Shown: positions 57,946 through 64,000 of the stretch, one piece after another | Layout of the letters: each line of letters opens with the position of its first letter | Position numbering within the stretch: the stretch's first letter is position 1 | Origin: Podaxis mareebaensis | Lineage: Eukaryota > Basidiomycota > Agaricomycetes > Agaricales > Agaricaceae | Length of the DNA stretch: 64,000 bases | NCBI GenBank assembly: GCA_018524725.1 | Contig: JAEUWP010000611.1 | Span: forward strand, 1 to 64,000 | Direction of reading: 5' to 3' | Translations under genes and position numbers: made by a program | Notes under the pieces: generated by a model | Database searches by the model: none | What the model was told of the DNA's origin: nothing | The model's input: the letters and a program-made list of their open reading frames with translations, nothing else

Positions 57946-60900
57946 ATGCCTCGCAATGCTCGCAAGAAACAACAGGCTCTATCTCCCCCTCCCCTCCTTC
58001 CAACCCCGCTCCCAGACGTCCCACTTCTTGCCCCAGAGCCTCTTGCAGCAAGCTCTGCGCTCGACAGCCTTATAGACTTTGAACCAGACAACCAGTATAC
58101 CTCGCCTCCTTTCAGAGAGGCACAGCTCCCCGAAGATGAATATCCGCGGCCAGAGACACCGCCCCTGCCCATTCCGCCCAGGATCCATGCGCAGTATCAC
58201 CAAGATGAGGCGGTAGAAGCATCCTATGTGACGAGTGCAGGTCATACACGCACTCCCACAGTGCCGAGGTATGTAAACACGTTGTCGCTGTTCCTCCTCT
58301 CCTTCATGTCCCACTCTGACTCATTCCACAGGTCTCCAACTAGACTCCAGTCTATCTCCCGTACAATCAAGACCTACGCTCCCCAGTCTGCATCTGCCAT
58401 CAAGTCTTCTGCTTCTGCTGCCATCCGCTCTTCTGCCGATGCTATTCGCACCTACGTTCCTTCCTCGATCCATATCCCCGTCCCTTCCGCTGGGCCTTCA
58501 CCGCCCATGGTCTCGCGCCCTCTGAGCTACGGTCGCTTCTCTGTTGATCCGGACCTTTCCCGACAGGAGAGCCCTTATCAACAAGATAGCCAGCTGTTCG
58601 AATATCACGGGCGGCACCCGCACCACGAGGCTTCCGCGCCGCCCACCCGCCCCCCTTCAGGTGTTACCAGAGCGCTGGGTACTGACGCTGGTGCGTCATA
58701 TCCCCGTTCGTCTCTGGAGGATACCCACGCCGATGCCATCGCTTGGGCCCGCTGGGACATCCTTTCTCACAGGTGATGTCTTCTCGTTGATCTCCTGATT
58801 GTTTTCTGAGACTTTGATAGCCGCGTGTTGGTGATTGGATATACGTCGGGTATCCAGATTTGGGACTGCCATGATCTCGGGTCTGTCACCGAAATACTCA
58901 ACCTTACACACTCGTCGGAGGAATGGGTCCTCGACGTCGTTGGCCGCACCGTTGGGCTCAACACTTTTGTTCATGCAGCCATCCTCCCGCCGCCATCTGA
59001 TCTTCGTGGTGACTTGCTTGCAAGCCACCGTCCGCTCCTTGGAATCCTTATGTCTGCGTCCGACTCGCCGACCCACTCGGCGCTTTTCATTTATTCGCTC
59101 AATACCCATCAGCTCGTACAAAGGATTGCGTTGCCTGGTATGGCTTCTACTTTTCAATCTAATAACCATTTTATTGTAATTGTGAGTACTATGTTGATCT
59201 CATTTCCCTCTCGTTTATTGATTCGGTGCACAGAGTACAACTTTGCCCCCGACTGTACATATATTTTCGGCTTCGACTTTTCACACTTTGTGGACCCTCT
59301 CTTCAGCATCTCTTGCAACGTTCTCGCCTGTATCAAATGTATCATTAGCAGCTCAAACTACGCCGATAGAACAACCGCCGAAGCCCCCTCCCGCGCCCGT
59401 CTTTGCGCTATCCCAACGCCTTCTTGCTTATGCTTCCCCTTCGCCGCACCAGCCACGTCGTGTATCCACGTCCTCTACTGGTTCTGGACCGTCGCTCTCC
59501 AGTACCTCGTCTTCGCCTTTTGGATTCACACAGAACGATCTTGGGAATGCAGCCTTAAAGGTTGGAGGGACCGTGTTGAGTGGGATGAAGTTTCTGGGTG
59601 GAATTGCGTACGAGGCAGCAAAGAATAGGATCGCAGACGCTGGTGGCTCGAACGTCACCCCTCCTGGTGCACGATTCTTTTCAAGAAGCGCTCCGACTGA
59701 TGAACGGCCGTTCTCGACGACATCGCCAGTTATCAAGTCAGAGAAGGACAAAGTTATCTCCCCGCATACGAACCCGGTTGTGGATTCGGGATATTATGTT
59801 ACAGTACTCGATTTGAAAGGTTTGCTTGATGGGGCTGATATGCCGATTAAGGTTTCGGAGTTCAAGACATCGAGGAGCCAGCCTGTTGCGTACCTGGCAT
59901 TTTCGAAGGATGGGTGTAAGCTCGTTTCTGTCCCAGAGAATGGACAGGTGGTGCGGGTATTTGCGATCTGCCCACGGCGCGCGGAAGGAGACGGAACCGA
60001 GGACAGAAAGGCTGGCGATGGGGTGAGGTTATATGATCTGAGGAGGGGGCGGACGTCGGTATTGGTCGAGGGTGTGGATTCAGCGAGGGACGGGAGGTGG
60101 GTGGCTATCGCGACGAGGAATAGGACGGTTCACGTGTTTCCGACAAACCCGTTTGGTGGACGGCCAGATGTTGGGGGGCATTTGCAGGGAAAAGTCAGGA
60201 ATATTGACGAGTTGGTGAGTACTTGCTCGATGGATCGTGTGCGCCGACTGATTGCTCTTAGCAATCCCACCTTGTAGAGGTCACGCCCCTTGTTCGCATT
60301 CGTCCAGGGAAGAGCTCCAAGTTGGAATCGTCCCATGCCCCTCTCGCGTTTATGCTTGTGCACCCCGACGATGTGCACGTTCCTATGAGCTTGTTGCCAT
60401 CGGCGCCCCCTAAATTCACTGATCCAACTTCTTCCCCACCCACCTCACCCAATCGTTTACGTCGCGCGGGAAACATTCAAGACGTTCTTGTGTTCGATCC
60501 TGCAGACGGCATGCTTTCACTTCGCAGAATCACTCTCGATCAACGTCCCAGAGATCAACTTGGCCTCGGTTCGGTTTCGACATCTGCTATGGGTGTTGTT
60601 TCGAGGTCGATGCCTGGAGCCGTCGGAAGCCCTGGGCGACTTAGCGCATCTCCCGGTGCGTTGAGTCGTGCCTCATCCACTTCAACTACAGCTGGCGGAG
60701 GAGGAACTGCCCAAGGAGGGCAAGGAGGACAGGATGCGATGGCGGAACTGGTTGGGCAGGGATCACTGGTTGCAACATGGAATCTACAAAGAAAGAGAGA
60801 TTGGGAGGAGATCCGCAAACCGATTGATGAAGTCTCAGGGATCGTTGCACGGCCGAAGGGAGTCTTTGGCGCCGAGTATGTGTTCCATTGCTATCTTGTG

Positions 60901-61843
60901 CACGGGTATGACTTACGTTGTTTGTTCTAGCTGGCTTGCTCGAGCTGAGCTTTCGACCTGCTCTCGTTCGCCACAGGTTCTCCCTCGCTCTCTCTACCTC
61001 TCTCACCAGTTTACGTTCTGGACTCTTGGCGAAGACTATCATGCGTTGTTGCGACAATATCAATTCGACGTCCGCGGCCACAAGATCCACGTCCGTCGAG
61101 AAGTCCAAGTCAGCGTCGGCGTCGGGTTGAATAACACAAGTGACCGCTTCGTCGAAGATCTTGACCTTCAACGCGCTGTTAGTTCATCATTCGACGAGCC
61201 TCTTGCGTCTGCTCTTGCGGGAGATCTTGTTGGTGACTACGCGACTTCTGTGCCGACGATTCTGCCCATGTATCCGAACGGTGTTTCCGGGGCTCAATCA
61301 ATATCCTCTATCAAGACTCCTGCCTTCATCAGAAATTCGATTCCAATTCGCAGGCTTGGAGACGGCATGTCCGAGGGTCTCGGAAGGATCAGAAGGGAGA
61401 TTTCGAGTTCGTACCATAAGAGCAAAGTTCGTTCGCCAAGTTTGGGACCGAGGAGGGATGGAGAAGATAGTATCAGTGTTCCACTGGAGTTTGATGAAGA
61501 AGATGAGGACTTTTTGGGCGTTGTGAGGAGTACTGGGGACTCCGCTATCAAGGGTGCAACAGGTATTAGTGCCGAGTCCGGGACCTCATGTACGAGTGCG
61601 AGCGTAAGTGTCAATGACGCCGCGCCGCCAACACCGGATGTGGAAGATATCTGGAAGGGTTGGGAGAGTCGAGAAGTCGGGCAGGCTGTTGAGGAGATGG
61701 AAAGCTTCGATGATATCTCGGTTGTTGGACTATTGGATGAGGACCATCAGAGGGAGAAGGAGGTGAGGGAGAGGGTGAGGGCACAGGGACTTGAGGCTGA
61801 CGCTGGAGTAAAGATGAGGAAGGGGCGAAGGGGAAGAAGATAG
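57946..61843 (+). CDS. BCAS3-domain beta-propeller protein
   Basis: A multi-exon gene of roughly 1,050 aa starting MPRNARKKQQALSPPPLLPT. The N terminus is Pro-rich. The propeller begins at VLVIGYTSGIQIWDCHDLGS and includes LLGILMSASDSPTHSALFIY. The family core AYLAFSKDGCKLVSVPENGQ continues into VVRVFAICPRR; this is the ATG18-like blade with the BCAS3 signature. TSVLVEGVDSARDGRWVAIA and VHVFPTNPFGG follow. A BCAS3-type C domain has ESSHAPLAFMLVHPDDVHV-like residues, and the tail is charged (VRERVRAQGLEADAGVKMRK). BCAS3 proteins bind phosphoinositides and act at phagophore sites in autophagy with a partner. An upstream in-frame ATG at 57781 would add unlike residues. Confidence 0.88.
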
Positions 61844-61949
61844 GTGTGCACGACGGTTGTAAATGATTGGATTTATTATAGTTTTCGGTAAGTCGTAATG
61901 CGTGGCAAATAATATAAGTTAGTCCAAGGATTTGATTTGGATGATGTGC

Positions 61950-64000
61950 GACCTAGCAAATGAGTCAAAGTATGAATGGATGCCACTGAGAAAACATATA
62001 GGAGAATCACCACAGCAACCAAGTTGCAGGCTATCTGATGGCAGAATAGAGCTATTCAATACCTTTTTCAGGGAATGAGGGAGTTTCCAGTGGGTGAAGC
62101 TAGGCTACTATTTCAGTGAGGAGTCTCTGTGGGGGCATCACACTTGGATACTATGACCTTGAAAAAAAAAAAGGAAGATGAGGTATGAGCAAAAAAATGA
62201 GATCCACAAAATCTACATAAAACAGTGGTTTTTCCCACAAGACAATCAATTCAAGACAAACCACATTAGCCTACCAAACAGGGTATGCTCTGTACCACCT
62301 GTGCTGCATACCAAACTACAGTCACTAGGTGGTCAGTTGGACAACTAGATGATATGAGCTTTCAGGAAAAGTCCATAGCTCATATGGGACAAAAATAAGT
62401 TGATGTTATGTTAGAACTACTCTACTGGTATACATATGTGTTGCTAGTTTAAAGGGATATTATGAGCAAGAGGCTGGTATAATCTAGCAGCCAGTGAATT
62501 CCAGTTGTTAAGCCCAAAGACAGTCAGTGGAATGGTGTAAACCTGTAAGGCCTTGGGCCTCACAGGAGTGTGTTGAGAGTCTTAGATTGTCATGCCCAAG
62601 TGCATAAGACCAGTTATATATGTTGAGGAATTAATCAGCATTATGCTTACACATATACTTTGCCATTGGCAGTACATGCTGAATCCTTGACATGTACACT
62701 CTGCAATGACAGAGCAAGTATATTTTTGGACCTTTCCATAGCTTCATGCTATGATTAGATTGATCTGTTTCTATTATTATACTTACAACACTTGCATAGA
62801 CATATGGCCTGTGTTAGTATTACTTATATCCTCATGGTTTATGACTTGTAGAAATGTTTCATGCTTCTAATGACTCCTGTAACATACAGTAGAGTCATGT
62901 TCTTTCTTATTTTATCTTTTACATGCATCCTACTCATGTTATATGCATGCATGCTTTATGTTTCTGACTCATGCATGTACCATACCCTATGCCCAGTGTA
63001 GCTACTCCCTACAGTATTTAAACCTCTCTGTAGTAGCATACTTTCTTCACTGGAGTTTCATATTCCTTGTCCTCACTTGACTACTAAGCTCACTCTCAAA
63101 CATTCCTCACTATCATCAACTCAGTGTTTTATTCTCTGTGTTATGAACTTAGTAAATGTTCACTATACATTTACAAATTATGTTTTTGATTTTATTTATC
63201 TTTGTTTTATCTGAAAGCTTTAGCCCTTAGTCTGTTTGTTTCATTTCCTTATGTCTCAAACAATGGTTATGCTTATGTAAATATCAAAGTTGTATGACAT
63301 TTATGGATTGATAAGCTTTCATAACTATTGTTAGAAAAGAAGACTTCTTTTACAAAGAACTTTTGTCATGAACTATTATTAGTAGAACTAGGCTTCTTTA
63401 GATCTGAGTCAATCTCTGAGTCAAGCCTCAGTACCTGAAGAACTTCTATTCATCAATAGAAGTTATAAAGTAGATATATTTAGGTACACTGTCTGTAGGT
63501 ATATAAACTGTTGACACTAACAAGTAGAAAGCATTGTTTCTACTTGGTTAGGTGGAGACTTGAATAGAAGTCTTTATCAACTATAAGTGATATGATTTAA
63601 GTTGCTCTTATAATCTTTATCACTCTCTAAGTTGCTTTAAGAGTTCTATTGAGGAAGTAGACATATTGTGCAACTATAAGTGTTAGTTATCTTGATGCAT
63701 TGACTCTATCAGTGCTTAAAGGTAATCTATCTGTTAGTACATGAGAAGTCTCCTTCAATATGATCTGCAGATATATATTGGGCCTCTTTATGGACTGAAG
63801 CAGCCTCACTATAACATTAAGTAGAAATGATCCTTCTCTGTAGCATGGAGTCATTACCTTGTCTCAGCTGCTCAGCATTGATTGCTGAAAGGAGCCCTAC
63901 TTGAGCAGCTAGTGCTTTAGCTTTGGGTCCTAGTTTCTGAAGCTAGCATCAGAAAGAGAGTAGGCATGCATTGCCAACTAGTGCAGATTAGTTGAGGATT
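61950..64000. other. AT-rich block with no CpG, probably a silenced transposon relic
   Basis: From 61951 to the end of the window I find no CG dinucleotide on reading every line, although the sequence is not extremely AT-rich. TG and CA are abundant. No coding frame survives. A TATA-like GTATTTAAACC near 63018 followed by a T/C-rich run recalls a long terminal repeat promoter, but no matching second repeat is seen in the window. Confidence 0.55.

Noticed and set aside
1..64000. CRISPR arrays, operons or ribosome binding sites
   Set aside because: The sequence is eukaryotic, with introns in most genes. No regularly spaced repeats were seen.

Overview
The window looks like genomic DNA of a filamentous basidiomycete, most probably an Agaricomycete. 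Nearly every gene is cut by short introns of about 47-62 nt with fungal donor, branch and acceptor signals. Several gene families are typical of that group: a DUF6534-type membrane protein, a leucine-rich F-box protein, a heme-thiolate peroxidase, a NACHT relic and lineage-specific small secreted proteins. All gene models were spliced by eye. Where the spliced length was summed it gave an intact frame.

Layout. 1-1.1 kb: CpG-poor, AT-rich repeat-derived DNA. 1.3-3.2 kb: ER co-chaperone P58IPK/DNAJC3. 3.5-7.4 kb: a tandem segmental duplication holding two decayed small secreted protein genes, a dead 3' piece of a GH3 gene and a stray J-domain fragment. 7.2-20.4 kb: a block of hydrolases and oxidoreductases on the minus strand (GH3 glucosidase, heme-thiolate peroxidase, two tandem GH92 alpha-mannosidases). 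21-23.2 kb: a DUF6987/LEA-like protein and a divergent disordered protein. 23.5-27 kb: an NCS1 nucleobase transporter and the C-terminal relic of a second one. 29.3-34.7 kb: a cytochrome P450, a GFA-family protein and a C2H2 zinc-finger protein, followed by tRNA-Glu(CTC). 35.5-39.9 kb: four small secreted cysteine-rich peptide genes, two of them clear CS-alpha-beta defensins. 39.9-44.9 kb: gene-poor, with a dead NACHT gene. 44.9-51.7 kb: SNX3, an F-box protein, a cysteine-rich type II membrane protein and a DUF6534 protein cut short by a 618-bp TIR element. 52.3-55.5 kb: gene-poor. 55.6-61.8 kb: a GATA-like zinc-finger protein and a BCAS3-type propeller protein. 61.95-64 kb: AT-rich DNA with no CpG at all.

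The most interesting locus is the defensin cluster. Four paralogues share signal peptide style and a single phase-1 intron at the same place. Two are near-identical genes in an inverted segmental duplication that also copied the promoter. The other two have altered cysteine frameworks. The GH3/GH92/peroxidase block could act together in extracellular glycan and aromatic turnover, but co-regulation is inference only.
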